Under the pieces are notes generated by a model. It was not told the origin of the DNA and did no database searches. It worked only from the letters and a program-made list of their open reading frames with translations. Source: Pseudomonas sp. AOB-7 (GTDB taxonomy: Bacteria; Pseudomonadota; Gammaproteobacteria; Pseudomonadales; Pseudomonadaceae). Taken from it: a stretch of DNA of 64,000 nucleotides. Position 1 is the stretch's first letter. Each line of letters opens with the position of its first letter. The stretch covers positions 62,001-126,000 of the forward strand of contig NZ_RFFK01000012.1 of the NCBI RefSeq assembly GCF_003696305.1. The letters are read 5' to 3'. Both the position numbers and the translations under genes were made by a program. Below, piece after piece: positions 40,654-49,337 of this stretch.

Positions 40654-40953
40654 ATGTTCATCGCGCTGGAGCGCCTGATCAACCTCGACGAGGGCTACCG
40701 GCGCAGCTTCCAGGTTGCCGGGCGCAGCCTGTTGCTGCTGGTGGTCGAGGGGCAGCCGGTGCTGCTGGAAAACCGCTGCCCGCACCAGGGCGCGCCGCTG
40801 CACGACGCCAGCCTGCAGGGCCGGGTGCTGCGCTGCGCACGCCATGGCGTCGAGTTCGACCTGCGCAGCGGGCAGGCGCTGAACGCCCAGTGCGCCGGGT
40901 TGTCCCTGTTGCACACGGCTTATGACGGCGACCGCATCGGTGTCGACCTCTAG
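40654..40953 (+). CDS. Small Rieske [2Fe-2S] protein
   Basis: 99 aa stand-alone Rieske domain. The cluster ligands are in NRCPHQGAPLHDASL (C-x-H) and LRCARHGVEFDLRSG (C-x2-H). It could be an electron carrier for an oxygenase or nitrite-reductase-like partner, but none is adjacent; it sits between a hydrolase and rraA. The domain is minimal but complete. GGAG/GAGG sequences lie just upstream of ATG 40654. Confidence 0.85.
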   Translation: MFIALERLINLDEGYRRSFQVAGRSLLLLVVEGQPVLLENRCPHQGAPLHDASLQGRVLRCARHGVEFDLRSGQALNAQCAGLSLLHTAYDGDRIGVDL

Positions 40954-40989
40954 CCGTCTCACCTATTCATTGCTGAAAGGAGTTTTGCC

Positions 40990-41478
40990 ATGCACTACAT
41001 CACCCCCGACCTGTGCGACGCCTACCCGGAGCTGGTGCAGGTGGTCGAGCCGATGTTCGCCAACTACGGCGGCCGCGACTCCTTCGGCGGCCAGATCGTC
41101 ACCATCAAGTGCCATGAGGACAATTCGCTGGTCAAGGAGCAGGTCGACCTGCCCGGCCAGGGCAAGGTGCTGGTGGTGGACGGCGGCGGTTCGCTGCGCC
41201 GCGCCCTGCTCGGCGACATGCTCGCCGAGAAGGCGGCCAAGAACGGCTGGGAAGGCATAGTGGTGTACGGCTGCATCCGCGACGTCGACGTGATCGCCCA
41301 GACCGAACTGGGCGTGCAGGCCCTGGCCAGCCATCCGATGAAGACCGACAAGCGCGGCATTGGCGATCTCAACGTGGCGGTGACCTTCGGCGGCGTGACC
41401 TTCCGCCCGGGCGAGTACCTGTATGCCGACAACAACGGCATCATCGTCGCCCCGCAAGCCCTGAGCATGCCGGAATAA
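40990..41478 (+). CDS. rraA: RraA, regulator of RNase E activity (RraA/HMG-aldolase fold)
   Basis: 162 aa, the usual length. MHYITPDLCDAYPELVQVVE, VLVVDGGGSLRRALLGDMLA and YGCIRDVDVI are typical RraA segments. In E. coli it binds RNase E and slows RNA decay; some relatives in pseudomonads have 4-hydroxy-4-methyl-2-oxoglutarate aldolase activity. An SD of AAAGGAG sits just upstream. The next gene, cmaX, begins four bases after its stop, so the two are co-transcribed. Confidence 0.92.
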   Translation: MHYITPDLCDAYPELVQVVEPMFANYGGRDSFGGQIVTIKCHEDNSLVKEQVDLPGQGKVLVVDGGGSLRRALLGDMLAEKAAKNGWEGIVVYGCIRDVDVIAQTELGVQALASHPMKTDKRGIGDLNVAVTFGGVTFRPGEYLYADNNGIIVAPQALSMPE

Positions 41479-41482
41479 GCCC

Positions 41483-42469
41483 ATGCAGGATCAGCAATCG
41501 GCCCTGCTGCATGCCTTCGTCCTCGACGGACGCGGCGGCGCACGCAGCATCACGGGCGAAGAGCTGGACGGTCTGCAGTTGGCCGAGCAGGAAAGCCTGT
41601 GGCTGCACTGGGATCGCAGCCAACCTCAGGCGCAGCATTGGCTGCGCGAGCACAGCGGGCTGGACGAGTTCAGCTGCGACCTGTTGCTCGAGGAAAACAC
41701 CCGGCCGCGCCTGCTGCCGCTGCCGGACGACGAGCTGCTGCTGTTCCTGCGCGGGGTCAACCGCAACCCCGGCGCCGAGCCGGAGGACATGGTCTCGGTG
41801 CGCATCTTCGCCGATGCGCGGCGGGTCATCTCGCTGCGCCTGCGCCCGCTGCGGGCCACCGAGGCGCTGATCGAGGACCTGCAGGCGGGCAGGGGGCCGA
41901 AAACCCCGTCCGAGCTGCTGCTGGAGCTGGCGCGCTACCTGACCGACCGCGTCGACGACCTGATCGCCGAATTGGGCGAGCTGCTCGACGGCGAGGAAGA
42001 TCACCTGGATGCCGACGAGCGCTACCGTCCCGAACACGGCCTGATGCTCCAGGTGCGCCGGCGCGCGGCCAGCCTGCGCCGCTTCCTGGCGCCACAGCGC
42101 GATCTCTACGCCCAGCTGGCGCGCAACCGCCAGCCCTGGTTCGTCGAGGACGACGACGATTACTGGAACGAACTGAACAACCGCCTGACCCGTTACCTGG
42201 AAGAGCTTGAGCTGGTCCGCGAGCGCGTCAGCCTGGTGCTGGAGGCGGAGAGTCGGCGCCTGAGCGAACGGATGAACCGCATCATGTACCGCTTCAGCAT
42301 CATCACCGGGCTGTTCCTGCCGCTGACCTTCCTCACCGGCCTGCTGGGCATCAACGTCGGCGGCATACCCGGCGCCGAGAGTCCGCTCGGTTTCTTCGTC
42401 GCCTGCGGCCTGATGGCCAGCCTGGCACTCGGCCAGCTGTGGCTGTTTCGCCGCTGGCGCTGGCTGTGA
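41483..42469 (+). CDS. cmaX: CmaX, CorA/ZntB-type divalent metal transporter
   Basis: 328 aa. A large cytoplasmic N-terminal domain (1-265) contains the long coiled helix LELVRERVSLVLEAESRRLS. Two C-terminal TM helices flank LLGINVGGIPGA, a GIN loop where CorA has GMN, as in ZntB. It likely moves Mg2+ or Zn2+ across the inner membrane. Linkage to crfX-cmpX-sigX-oprF is characteristic of Pseudomonas and supports the cmaX name. Confidence 0.88.
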   Translation: MQDQQSALLHAFVLDGRGGARSITGEELDGLQLAEQESLWLHWDRSQPQAQHWLREHSGLDEFSCDLLLEENTRPRLLPLPDDELLLFLRGVNRNPGAEPEDMVSVRIFADARRVISLRLRPLRATEALIEDLQAGRGPKTPSELLLELARYLTDRVDDLIAELGELLDGEEDHLDADERYRPEHGLMLQVRRRAASLRRFLAPQRDLYAQLARNRQPWFVEDDDDYWNELNNRLTRYLEELELVRERVSLVLEAESRRLSERMNRIMYRFSIITGLFLPLTFLTGLLGINVGGIPGAESPLGFFVACGLMASLALGQLWLFRRWRWL

Positions 42470-42471
42470 TG

Positions 42472-42500
42472 TGTGACTTGGCCGCTCGCCGCCGCGTCTA
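42472..42500 (+). promoter_or_regulatory. Candidate ECF-sigma (SigX-like) promoter of crfX-cmpX
   Basis: TGTGAC (42472-42477), a 17-bp spacer and CGTC (42495-42498) resemble ECF promoters with a CGTC -10. It lies about 27 bp upstream of crfX. SigX dependence of crfX is known from P. fluorescens; the assignment of this exact site is by eye. Confidence 0.35.
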
Positions 42501-42524
42501 GCCGTGACATCCCGTGAGGTGCGC

Positions 42525-42770
42525 ATGCACGATCCATTCGAAGAATCCCTACGCGATTTGCTCAAGTCATCGCCGTCCAATCATGACGACGATGCCTGCC
42601 TGCACCGGGTTCTCAAGACCGCCAACCGTCAGGTCGGCGCCGGCGACCTGTTCAGCCTGATGGGCCACTGGCTCGAAGCCCTGATGATTGCCCTGAACAA
42701 CGGCTCGGCGCATGTCGCGCCGGTTTCGCGCCGTACCCATTCCCCTGCTTCCGCTGATAAGGCCGATTGA
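42525..42770 (+). CDS. crfX: CrfX, small protein of the SigX locus
   Basis: 81 aa hydrophilic protein (MHDPFEESLRDLLKSSPSNH...). Identified mainly by position between cmaX and cmpX; the short length and acidic N-terminus fit CrfX. No domain, signal peptide or TM helix is seen. GTGAGG precedes ATG 42525. CrfX has been linked to SigX control and envelope or biofilm behaviour, but its molecular role is unknown. It ends one base before the cmpX start. Confidence 0.8.
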   Translation: MHDPFEESLRDLLKSSPSNHDDDACLHRVLKTANRQVGAGDLFSLMGHWLEALMIALNNGSAHVAPVSRRTHSPASADKAD

Positions 42771-42771
42771 A

Positions 42772-43596
42772 ATGGAACTCGACCCCTGGACCCAAAGCCT
42801 GATCGCCGCCATGACCGCACTCTGGACCAAGGTCGCCGGCTTCATTCCTAACCTGTTCGTCGCCCTGGTGCTGGTGCTGCTCGGCTTCGTCGTGGCCAAG
42901 CTGCTCGACACCCTGCTGTCCAAACTGCTCGGCAAGGTCGGGCTGGATCGCCTGATGATGGGCACCGGGCTGACCAAACTGCTGGCGCGCGTCGGCATCC
43001 AGGCTTCGGTGTCGACCCTGATCGGCAAGATCGTCTACTGGTTCGTGCTGCTGATCTTCCTCGTCTCGGCGGCCGAGTCGCTCGGCCTGCAGCGGGTTTC
43101 CGCCACCCTCGACGTGCTGGCGCTGTATTTGCCCAAGGTATTCGGCGCGGCCCTGGTGCTGCTCGCCGGCGTGCTCCTGGCGCAGCTGGTCAGCAGCCTG
43201 GTGCGTGGCGCGGCCGAGGGCGTCGGCCTGGATTATGCCCACGGCCTGGGCCGTGTGGCCCAGGGCCTGGTGATCATCATCAGCATCTCGGTGGCCATCG
43301 GTCAGCTGGAGGTCAAGACCGATCTGCTCAACAACGTCATCGCCATCGTGCTGATCTCGGTCGGCCTGGCAGTGGCGCTGGCCCTGGGGCTGGGCAGTCG
43401 GGAAATCGCCAGCCAGATTCTGGCCGGCATTTATGTGCGCGAGTTGTACCAGGTCGGGCAACAAGTGCAGGTTGGTGAGGTCGAAGGCCAGATCGAGGAA
43501 ATCGGCACGGTCAAGACTATCCTGTTAACCGATGCGGGTGAGTTGGTCTCGGTGGCCAACCGCGTGATGCTCGAGCAACGGGTAAACAGTCGCTAA
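42772..43596 (+). CDS. cmpX: CmpX, small-conductance mechanosensitive channel family protein
   Basis: 274 aa. About five TM helices (KVAGFIPNLFVALVLVLLGF, KIVYWFVLLIFLVSAA, VFGAALVLLAGVLLAQL, VAQGLVIIISISVAIG, NVIAIVLISVGLAVALALGLG) are followed by a short C-terminal MscS-type beta segment (VGQQVQVGEVEGQIEEIG). It reports or relieves membrane stress and affects SigX activity in P. aeruginosa. ATG 42772 lies two bases beyond the crfX stop. A terminator hairpin separates it from sigX. Confidence 0.9.
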   Translation: MELDPWTQSLIAAMTALWTKVAGFIPNLFVALVLVLLGFVVAKLLDTLLSKLLGKVGLDRLMMGTGLTKLLARVGIQASVSTLIGKIVYWFVLLIFLVSAAESLGLQRVSATLDVLALYLPKVFGAALVLLAGVLLAQLVSSLVRGAAEGVGLDYAHGLGRVAQGLVIIISISVAIGQLEVKTDLLNNVIAIVLISVGLAVALALGLGSREIASQILAGIYVRELYQVGQQVQVGEVEGQIEEIGTVKTILLTDAGELVSVANRVMLEQRVNSR

Positions 43597-43622
43597 CGCG
43601 CCAATCCTGCTACTTTATGCCG

Positions 43623-43656
43623 CCGCCCGACAGGTATAGCCTGTGGGGCGGTTTTC
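43623..43656 (+). terminator. Terminator/attenuator between cmpX and sigX
   Basis: CCGCCC-x-ACAGG pairs with CCTGT-x-GGGCGG around TATAG and is followed by TTTT. It lies 30 bp after cmpX and just upstream of sigX, so sigX must use its own promoter or read-through. Confidence 0.7.
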
Positions 43657-43681
43657 GTCCCGACTTTCGGCCCAACTTGTT

Positions 43682-44272
43682 TTGAACAAAGCCCAAACCT
43701 TGCCCACGCGTTACGATCCCCGCGAGCTCACCGATGAGGAGCTGGTGGCGCGCGCTCACGACGAGTTGTTCCACATCACCCGTGCTTATGAAGAACTCAT
43801 GCGCCGTTACCAGCGCACCCTGTTCAATGTCTGCGCGCGTTATCTGGGGAACGAAAGGGACGCCGACGATGTCTGTCAAGAGGTCATGCTGAAAGTTCTT
43901 TACGGTTTGAAGAACTTCGAGGGCAAGTCCAAGTTCAAGACCTGGCTCTACAGCATCACCTATAACGAGTGCATTACCCAGTACCGCAAAGAGCGCAGAA
44001 AGCGGCGTTTGATCGACGCCCTGAGTCTCGATCCGTTGGAAGAGGCGTCCGAGGAAAAGACGCCGAAAGTCGAGGAACGCGGTGGTCTGGATCGCTGGTT
44101 GGTGCACGTCAACCCGATCGATCGGGAAATTCTGGTGCTACGTTTTGTCGCAGAGCTAGAGTTCCAGGAGATCGCCGACATCATGCATATGGGCTTGAGC
44201 GCCACGAAAATGCGCTACAAGCGAGCTTTGGATCGATTGCGCGACAAATTTTCGGACACTTCCGAAACTTAG
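43682..44272 (+). CDS. sigX: SigX, ECF sigma factor
   Basis: 196 aa sigma-70 family ECF factor. Region 2 holds RYQRTLFNVCARYLGNERDADDV and the DNA-melting helix FKTWLYSITYNECITQYRKE. Region 4 holds REILVLRFVAELEFQEIADI and the recognition helix LSATKMRYKRALDRLRDKF. It controls envelope and fatty-acid genes including oprF. It starts with TTG 43682 (NKAQTLPTRYDP..., matching known SigX) with no clear SD. No anti-sigma gene is adjacent, as usual for SigX. Confidence 0.95.
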   Translation: MNKAQTLPTRYDPRELTDEELVARAHDELFHITRAYEELMRRYQRTLFNVCARYLGNERDADDVCQEVMLKVLYGLKNFEGKSKFKTWLYSITYNECITQYRKERRKRRLIDALSLDPLEEASEEKTPKVEERGGLDRWLVHVNPIDREILVLRFVAELEFQEIADIMHMGLSATKMRYKRALDRLRDKFSDTSET

Positions 44273-44380
44273 TTCAGCTAATCGACCACTAAGGGAGTGG
44301 CGAACCCTGCTAAAATCGCCGCCAAGTTGCCGACTGAAACCGCAGGCGACTTATTAACCACCAAGATGGGGATTTAACGG

Positions 44381-45361
44381 ATGAAACTGAAAAACACCTT
44401 GGGCGTAGTCATTGGCTCTCTCGTTGCCGCAACTTCCTTCGGCGCGCTGGCGCAAGGGCAAGGCGCTGTCGAGGTGGAGGGCTTCGTCAATCGCTACTTC
44501 GCCGACACCCAGCGTGACTTCGCTCACGATGAAGGCAACCTGTTCGGCGCCAGCATTGGCTACTACCTGACCGACGATGTCGAGCTGGCCCTGTCCTACG
44601 GCGAGTACCACGACCTGCGTGGCGAAGGCGCTGCCGGCAGCAAGAACATCAAAGGCAACCTGACCGACCTGAAGGCCCTCTACCACTTCGGTCAGCCGGG
44701 TGCAGGCCTGCGTCCCTACGTGTCTGCCGGCTTCGGCCATCAGAGCATCGGCGACGCCAACAGCGGCGGCCGTGACCACTCCACCCTGGCCATCGCCGGT
44801 GCCGGTGCCAAGTACTACTTCACCGAGATGTTCTACGCCCGTGCCGGCGTCGACGCTCTGTACAACATCGACCAGGGCGACACCGAGTGGCAAGCCGGCG
44901 TCGGCGTTGGTCTGAACTTCGGCGGCGGCAGCAAGCCGGCCCCGGCTCCGGCCCCCGTAGCCGCTGTCGAGCCGATGCCCGAGCCCGCTCCGGAGCCGGT
45001 AATGGAAGCCGTGCGCGTCGAGCTGGACGTCAAGTTCGACTTCGACAAGGACCGCGTGAAAGAAGAAAGCTACGGTGACATCAAGAACCTGGCCGACTTC
45101 ATGAACCAGTACCCGCAGACCACCACCACCGTTGAAGGTCACACCGACTCCGTCGGCAGCGACACCTACAACCAGGGTCTGTCCGAGCGTCGTGCCAACG
45201 CCGTTCGCGATGTGCTGGTCAACCAGTACGGTGTCGATGGCAGCCGTGTGAACACCGCCGGTTACGGCGAGTCGCGCCCGGTAGCCGACAACGCCACCGA
45301 AGCTGGCCGCGCCGTCAACCGTCGCGTTGAAGCCGAAGTGGAAGCCCAGATCCAGCAGTAA
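44381..45361 (+). CDS. oprF: OprF, major outer-membrane porin (OmpA family)
   Basis: 326 aa. A signal peptide (1-24) precedes an 8-stranded barrel (about 27-185), a Pro/Ala/Glu linker (PAPAPAPVAAVEPMPEPAPE) and a C-terminal OmpA peptidoglycan-binding domain (about 210-326; VEGHTDSVGS, LSERRANAVRDVLV). It gives non-specific diffusion and cell-wall anchoring and reaches very high abundance. No cysteine is present, whereas P. aeruginosa OprF has four in the linker region. The 108-bp upstream region may hold SigX and sigma-70 promoters, but none was convincing by eye. Confidence 0.97.
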   Translation: MKLKNTLGVVIGSLVAATSFGALAQGQGAVEVEGFVNRYFADTQRDFAHDEGNLFGASIGYYLTDDVELALSYGEYHDLRGEGAAGSKNIKGNLTDLKALYHFGQPGAGLRPYVSAGFGHQSIGDANSGGRDHSTLAIAGAGAKYYFTEMFYARAGVDALYNIDQGDTEWQAGVGVGLNFGGGSKPAPAPAPVAAVEPMPEPAPEPVMEAVRVELDVKFDFDKDRVKEESYGDIKNLADFMNQYPQTTTTVEGHTDSVGSDTYNQGLSERRANAVRDVLVNQYGVDGSRVNTAGYGESRPVADNATEAGRAVNRRVEAEVEAQIQQ

Positions 45362-45380
45362 TGCTTCTGGTGCGCTAAGA

Positions 45381-45407
45381 AAAACCCGGCCTTGGCCGGG
45401 TTTTTTC
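45381..45407 (+). terminator. Intrinsic terminator of oprF
   Basis: AAAACCCGGCC (45381-45391) pairs with GGCCGGGTTTT (45394-45404), then TT. Confidence 0.93.
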
Positions 45408-45416
45408 TTTTCTGGA

Positions 45417-45451
45417 ATAAAAAAGCCCGCCGAGGGGGCGACGGGCAAACA
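45417..45451 (-). terminator. Intrinsic terminator of the nirBD-nitrate reductase-cobA operon
   Basis: On the minus strand GCCCGTCGCC pairs with GGCGGGC (one bulge) and is followed by TTTTTT, 26 bp beyond the cobA stop. Confidence 0.8.
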
Positions 45452-45476
45452 ACGACTTCGCAGGAGCGCGAAGCGG

Positions 45477-46220
45477 TCAGGCATGCAGGAGCTGAGGCAT
45501 GCTGATCTGGCTGCTGGCGCGGGCGACTTCGCCGATCACCAGGATGGCCGGACTCTGCAGGGCAAAGGCGCGGGCATCTGCGACCATATCGGCCAGTTGG
45601 CTGCGGCATTCGCGCTGCTCGGGCAGCGAGGCGTTTTCGATCATGGCCACCGGCATTTCGCCGCTCATGCCGCCGGCGAGCAGGCCGGCCTGGATGTCGA
45701 CCAGCTTGGCCACGCCCATATAGACCACCAGGGTGGTGCCGCCCTGGGTCAGGGCCGCCCAGTTCAGGCTGCTGTCGTCCTGGGTATGGGCGGTGACCAG
45801 GGTCACGCCGCGCGCCACGCCGCGCAGTGTCAGGGGAATGCCGCAGTTGGTGGCGCCGGCCAACCCGGCGGTGATGCCGTTGACCAGCTCCACCTCGATA
45901 CCGTGCGCGCCGAGCCAGTCGGCTTCCTCGCTGCCGCGGCCGAAGATGCAAGGATCGCCGCCTTTCAGGCGCACCACGCACTTGCCCTGGCGCGCGTAGC
46001 GCAGCATCAGGCGATGGATAAAGGCCTGTGGGGTGGAGCGGCAGCCGCCGCGCTTGCCCACCGAAACGATGCGCGCGCCGGGGCAGTGTTCCAGCACGGC
46101 CGGGTTGACCAGATCGTCGATCATCACGATCTCGGCCTGATTCAGGGCCTTGACCGCCTTCAGCGTCAGCAGCTCGGGATCACCAGGGCCAGCGCCCACC
46201 AGCCAGACTTTTGCGCTCAT
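45477..46220 (-). CDS. cobA: Uroporphyrinogen-III C-methyltransferase
   Basis: 247 aa SAM-dependent methylase making precorrin-2. VWLVGAGPGDPELLTLKAV, RLKGGDPCIFGRGSEE, GITAGLAGATNCGIPLT and the YMGV motif are diagnostic. Precorrin-2 leads to sirohaem, the cofactor of the nitrite reductase NirB encoded in the same operon, so its placement last in a nitrate-assimilation operon is logical. It lacks the CysG oxidase/chelatase domain. It starts 11 bp after the nitrate reductase stop. Confidence 0.95.
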   Translation of the reverse strand: MSAKVWLVGAGPGDPELLTLKAVKALNQAEIVMIDDLVNPAVLEHCPGARIVSVGKRGGCRSTPQAFIHRLMLRYARQGKCVVRLKGGDPCIFGRGSEEADWLGAHGIEVELVNGITAGLAGATNCGIPLTLRGVARGVTLVTAHTQDDSSLNWAALTQGGTTLVVYMGVAKLVDIQAGLLAGGMSGEMPVAMIENASLPEQRECRSQLADMVADARAFALQSPAILVIGEVARASSQISMPQLLHA

Positions 46221-46231
46221 ATCGGGTTCCT

Positions 46232-48949
46232 CTAGGCGTTGACGGCAAGCGGCTGGTTAGCCAGCAGGCGTTTGATTTCGGGGACGCAGGAGCCGCAGCT
46301 GGTGCCGCACTTGAGCTCCTGCTTGAGGCCGTCCAGGTCCAGGCCGCGCTTGATGCCGGCGCACACCGCGCTTTCGCTAACGTTCAGGCAGTTGCACAGG
46401 GTCTTGCCGCGGGTGGTGGCGGTTGCATTGCCTGGCGGCGCGGAGACCGGGGCGAGCAGCCAGCGGCGCAGGTCGGCGTCGGCCTGGCCGTCCAGCCACA
46501 GGCTTCTGAGCCATTCGCTGGCGGCGGTTTCGCCGGCCAGGCGGATGCTGACGATACGGCCGTCCTCGATGCGCACGCGCTTGCCCACCGCGCGGCGCGG
46601 GTCGTCGTAGGCCAGCACCGGGCCCTGGTGCAGGCGCAGCAGGCGGTCGATCTGTGCCAGCAGCTCCGGCTGCGGCGCTACGGCGCAGGCGGCGCGGATC
46701 AGCAGGGCGGGGCGCTCGCGGCCGGTGGGGGTGAGGCTGGCGTAGGCGAACTCCTCGAACAGCGGGCGCAAGGCCTCGAAGCGACTCTGCACCTCACCCT
46801 CGACCAGAGCGAACAGCTGCCAGGGCAGCTCGACCTTGTCCACCTCGACCCCGGCGTGCTTGAGCTCCGGCTGCTTGGACAGCGGATCGAAGGCCGGCTG
46901 GGTCAGCACATTGGTGCCCAGGCCCTTGAGGAAGCGGTCGCCCCAGTGCATCGGCAGCCAGGCCTGGCCTGGGCGCACCGACTCGTCGGCCTGCACCGGC
47001 AGGATCAGGCTGCCGCGGCGGCTGCGCAGCCTGACCAGGTCGCCGTCCTGCAGACGACGGCGACGCAACTCGTCCGGGTGCAGGCCGAGCACGGCGGCCT
47101 CGACATGGCCGAACAGGCGCGCGGCGGTGCCGGTGCGGCTCATGCCGTGCCACTGGTCGCGCAGGCGGCCGGTGTTGAGGGTCAGGGAGTAACGCGCCTC
47201 GCGCTTTTCCTTCGGTGCGCGGTACGGGTCGGCGTGGAACTGCGCGCGCCCGCTGGCGGTGGGAAAGCGGCCGTCGGCATAGAGCCGCGCGGTGCCCTGG
47301 CGTGCGCCGGGCGCAAACGGCCATTGTTGGGGACCTTGGTCGTCGAGCAGCGCGTAGCTCAGCCCCGAGAGGTCGAGGTCGCGCTGGGCGGTCAGGTGCT
47401 TGTATTCCTCGAACAGCGCTTCGCTGTCGGCGAAATCGAACAGGCTGGGCAGGCCGGGGCGGAGCAAAGTTTCCAGGCGACGGGCGAAGTCGCAGGTGAT
47501 CGACCAGTCGGGCCGCGCCTCTTTGGGCGCTGCCACGGCGCGGCGTACATGGCTGACGCGGCGCTCGGAGTTGGTCACCGTGCCTTCCTTCTCGCCCCAG
47601 CTGGCGGCGGGCAGCAGCAGGTCGGCGTAGCGGCAGGTCTCGGTGGTGAAGAAGGCTTCCTGCACCACGACGAAGGGGCAGGCGGCCAGGGCCTCGTGCA
47701 CCTTGTTCTGGTTCGGCAGCGACTGCGCCGGGTTGGTGCAGGCGATCCACAGCGCCTTGATGCGGCCGTCGTGCACCGCATCGAACAGTTCGATGGCGGA
47801 CAGGCCGGGCGTCTGCGGCAGGGCGTCGACGCCCCAGTAGGCGGCGACTTCGGCGCGGTGCTCGGCATCGCCGGCCTCGCGATGTCCCGGCAGCAGGTTG
47901 CTCAGGCTGCCGGTCTCGCGGCCGCCCATGGCGTTGGGCTGGCCGGTCAGCGAGAAGGGACCGGCGCCGGGCTTGCCGATCTGCCCGGTGGCCAGGTGCA
48001 GATTGATCAGCGCGCTGTTCTTTGCCGAACCGGCACTGGACTGATTGAGCCCCATGCACCACAGCGAAAGGAAGGAGGGCGCCTTGCCGATCAATTCGGC
48101 GCAGCGCTGCAGGGCGTCCAGGCTGATGCCGCAGATATCGGCGGTGGCCGCCGGGCTGTAGTCGCGCACCAGGTTCTTCAGCGCCGCGAAACCTTCGGTG
48201 TGGGCGTCGATATAGCGGCGGTCGACCCAGCCTTCCCACAGCAGGAGATGCAGGATGCCGTGAAACAGCGCGACGTCGGTGCCGGGCAGAATCGCCAGGT
48301 GCAGGTCGGCCAGCTCGCAGGTGTCGGTACGCCGCGGATCGACGACGATGATCTGCATCTCCGGACGGCGCGCCTTGGCTTCTTCCAGGCGGCGGAACAG
48401 TACCGGATGGGCGTAGGCCATGTTGGAGCCGGCGATCAGCAGGCAGTCGCTCTGCTCGATGTCCTCGTAATTGCAGGGCGGGGCGTCGGCGCCGAGGCTG
48501 CGCTTGTAGCCGACCACGGCGCTGGACATGCACAGCCGCGAGTTGCTGTCGATATTGTTGGTTCCCACCAATGCTCTCGCCAGCTTGTTAAAGGCGTAGT
48601 AGTCCTCGGTCAGCAGCTGGCCGGAGATGTAGAAGGCCACGCTGTCCGGGCCGTGCTCGCGGATGGTCTCGGCGAACACCGCCGCGGCATGGTCCAGGGC
48701 GCTGTCCCAGTCCGTGCGCGAACGGGCCAGGCCCTTGCCCAGGCGCAGCTCGGGGTACAGGGCGCGGGCGTCGAGGTCGCCGGTCAGGTGCAGGGTCGAA
48801 CCCTTGCTGCACAGCTTGCCGAAGTTGGCCGGGTGGCTGGGGTCGCCGGCGACGCCGAGAATCTGCTCGCCATCGTGCTCGATCAGCACGCCGCAGCCCA
48901 CGCCGCAGTAGCAGCAGGTGGAGGCGGTGACTTGAGTGGGGCTGGCCAT
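46232..48949 (-). CDS. nasC: Assimilatory nitrate reductase, catalytic subunit (Mo-bisMGD, with C-terminal BFD [2Fe-2S] domain)
   Basis: 905 aa cytoplasmic enzyme reducing nitrate to nitrite. The N-terminal STCCYCGVGCGVLIEHDGEQ and later KLCSKG bind a [4Fe-4S] cluster. The molybdopterin-dinucleotide domains include SNMAYAHPVLFRRLEEAK and GQIGKPGAGPFSLTGQPNA, then the molydopterin-binding beta-barrel (LNTGRLRDQWHGMSRTG). The last 55 residues form a BFD-like domain, TLCNCLNVSESAVCAGIKRG followed by CGTSCGSC. It is in the NasA/NarB family; the nasC symbol follows use in P. aeruginosa from memory (nasA also in use). The operon partner is NirBD. Confidence 0.94.
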   Translation of the reverse strand: MASPTQVTASTCCYCGVGCGVLIEHDGEQILGVAGDPSHPANFGKLCSKGSTLHLTGDLDARALYPELRLGKGLARSRTDWDSALDHAAAVFAETIREHGPDSVAFYISGQLLTEDYYAFNKLARALVGTNNIDSNSRLCMSSAVVGYKRSLGADAPPCNYEDIEQSDCLLIAGSNMAYAHPVLFRRLEEAKARRPEMQIIVVDPRRTDTCELADLHLAILPGTDVALFHGILHLLLWEGWVDRRYIDAHTEGFAALKNLVRDYSPAATADICGISLDALQRCAELIGKAPSFLSLWCMGLNQSSAGSAKNSALINLHLATGQIGKPGAGPFSLTGQPNAMGGRETGSLSNLLPGHREAGDAEHRAEVAAYWGVDALPQTPGLSAIELFDAVHDGRIKALWIACTNPAQSLPNQNKVHEALAACPFVVVQEAFFTTETCRYADLLLPAASWGEKEGTVTNSERRVSHVRRAVAAPKEARPDWSITCDFARRLETLLRPGLPSLFDFADSEALFEEYKHLTAQRDLDLSGLSYALLDDQGPQQWPFAPGARQGTARLYADGRFPTASGRAQFHADPYRAPKEKREARYSLTLNTGRLRDQWHGMSRTGTAARLFGHVEAAVLGLHPDELRRRRLQDGDLVRLRSRRGSLILPVQADESVRPGQAWLPMHWGDRFLKGLGTNVLTQPAFDPLSKQPELKHAGVEVDKVELPWQLFALVEGEVQSRFEALRPLFEEFAYASLTPTGRERPALLIRAACAVAPQPELLAQIDRLLRLHQGPVLAYDDPRRAVGKRVRIEDGRIVSIRLAGETAASEWLRSLWLDGQADADLRRWLLAPVSAPPGNATATTRGKTLCNCLNVSESAVCAGIKRGLDLDGLKQELKCGTSCGSCVPEIKRLLANQPLAVNA

Positions 48950-49010
48950 GTTCGGAGCTCCTAGGGGGCAATACGCCTGGCGGCAGACCGCGTGCCTGCC
49001 GCCGGACGGC

Positions 49011-49337
49011 TTAGGCGCACTTCGCGGCGGTGTTCAGGGCCAGCAGCACGCGGCCGCTTTCCACCTTGGCATGGTGCCGGTGAGCGCAGCCCACATCCGG
49101 CGCCACGGCCTCGCCGGACTCCAGCTCGATCTGCCAGTTGTGCAGCGGGCAGGCCACGCGCTTGCCGTAGATCAGCCCCTGGGACAGCGGGCCGCCCTTG
49201 TGCGGGCAGCGGTCGTCGAGGGCGAAGACCTCGTCGGCCGCGGTACGGAAGATGGCGATATCGCCTTTCGGCCCTGCAACAATGCGCGAGCCGAGTACGT
49301 TGATCTCGTCCAGGGCGCAGATATCCAGCCAGTTCAT
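49011..49337 (-). CDS. nirD: NADH-nitrite reductase small subunit
   Basis: 108 aa Rieske-type subunit. DDRCPHKGGPLSQGLIYGKR and VACPLHNWQIELESG carry the C-x-H and C-x2-H ligands, which some NirD proteins lack. With NirB it reduces nitrite to ammonium in the cytoplasm. It overlaps the nirB stop by four bases (ATGA), confirming operon structure. Followed by a 61-bp gap to nitrate reductase. Confidence 0.94.
   Translation of the reverse strand: MNWLDICALDEINVLGSRIVAGPKGDIAIFRTAADEVFALDDRCPHKGGPLSQGLIYGKRVACPLHNWQIELESGEAVAPDVGCAHRHHAKVESGRVLLALNTAAKCA

Noticed and set aside
46211..48964. 917-aa plus-strand open frame
   Set aside because: Antisense to nitrate reductase, whose Fe-S and molybdopterin motifs are unmistakable; no domain-like sequence in the plus-strand frame.
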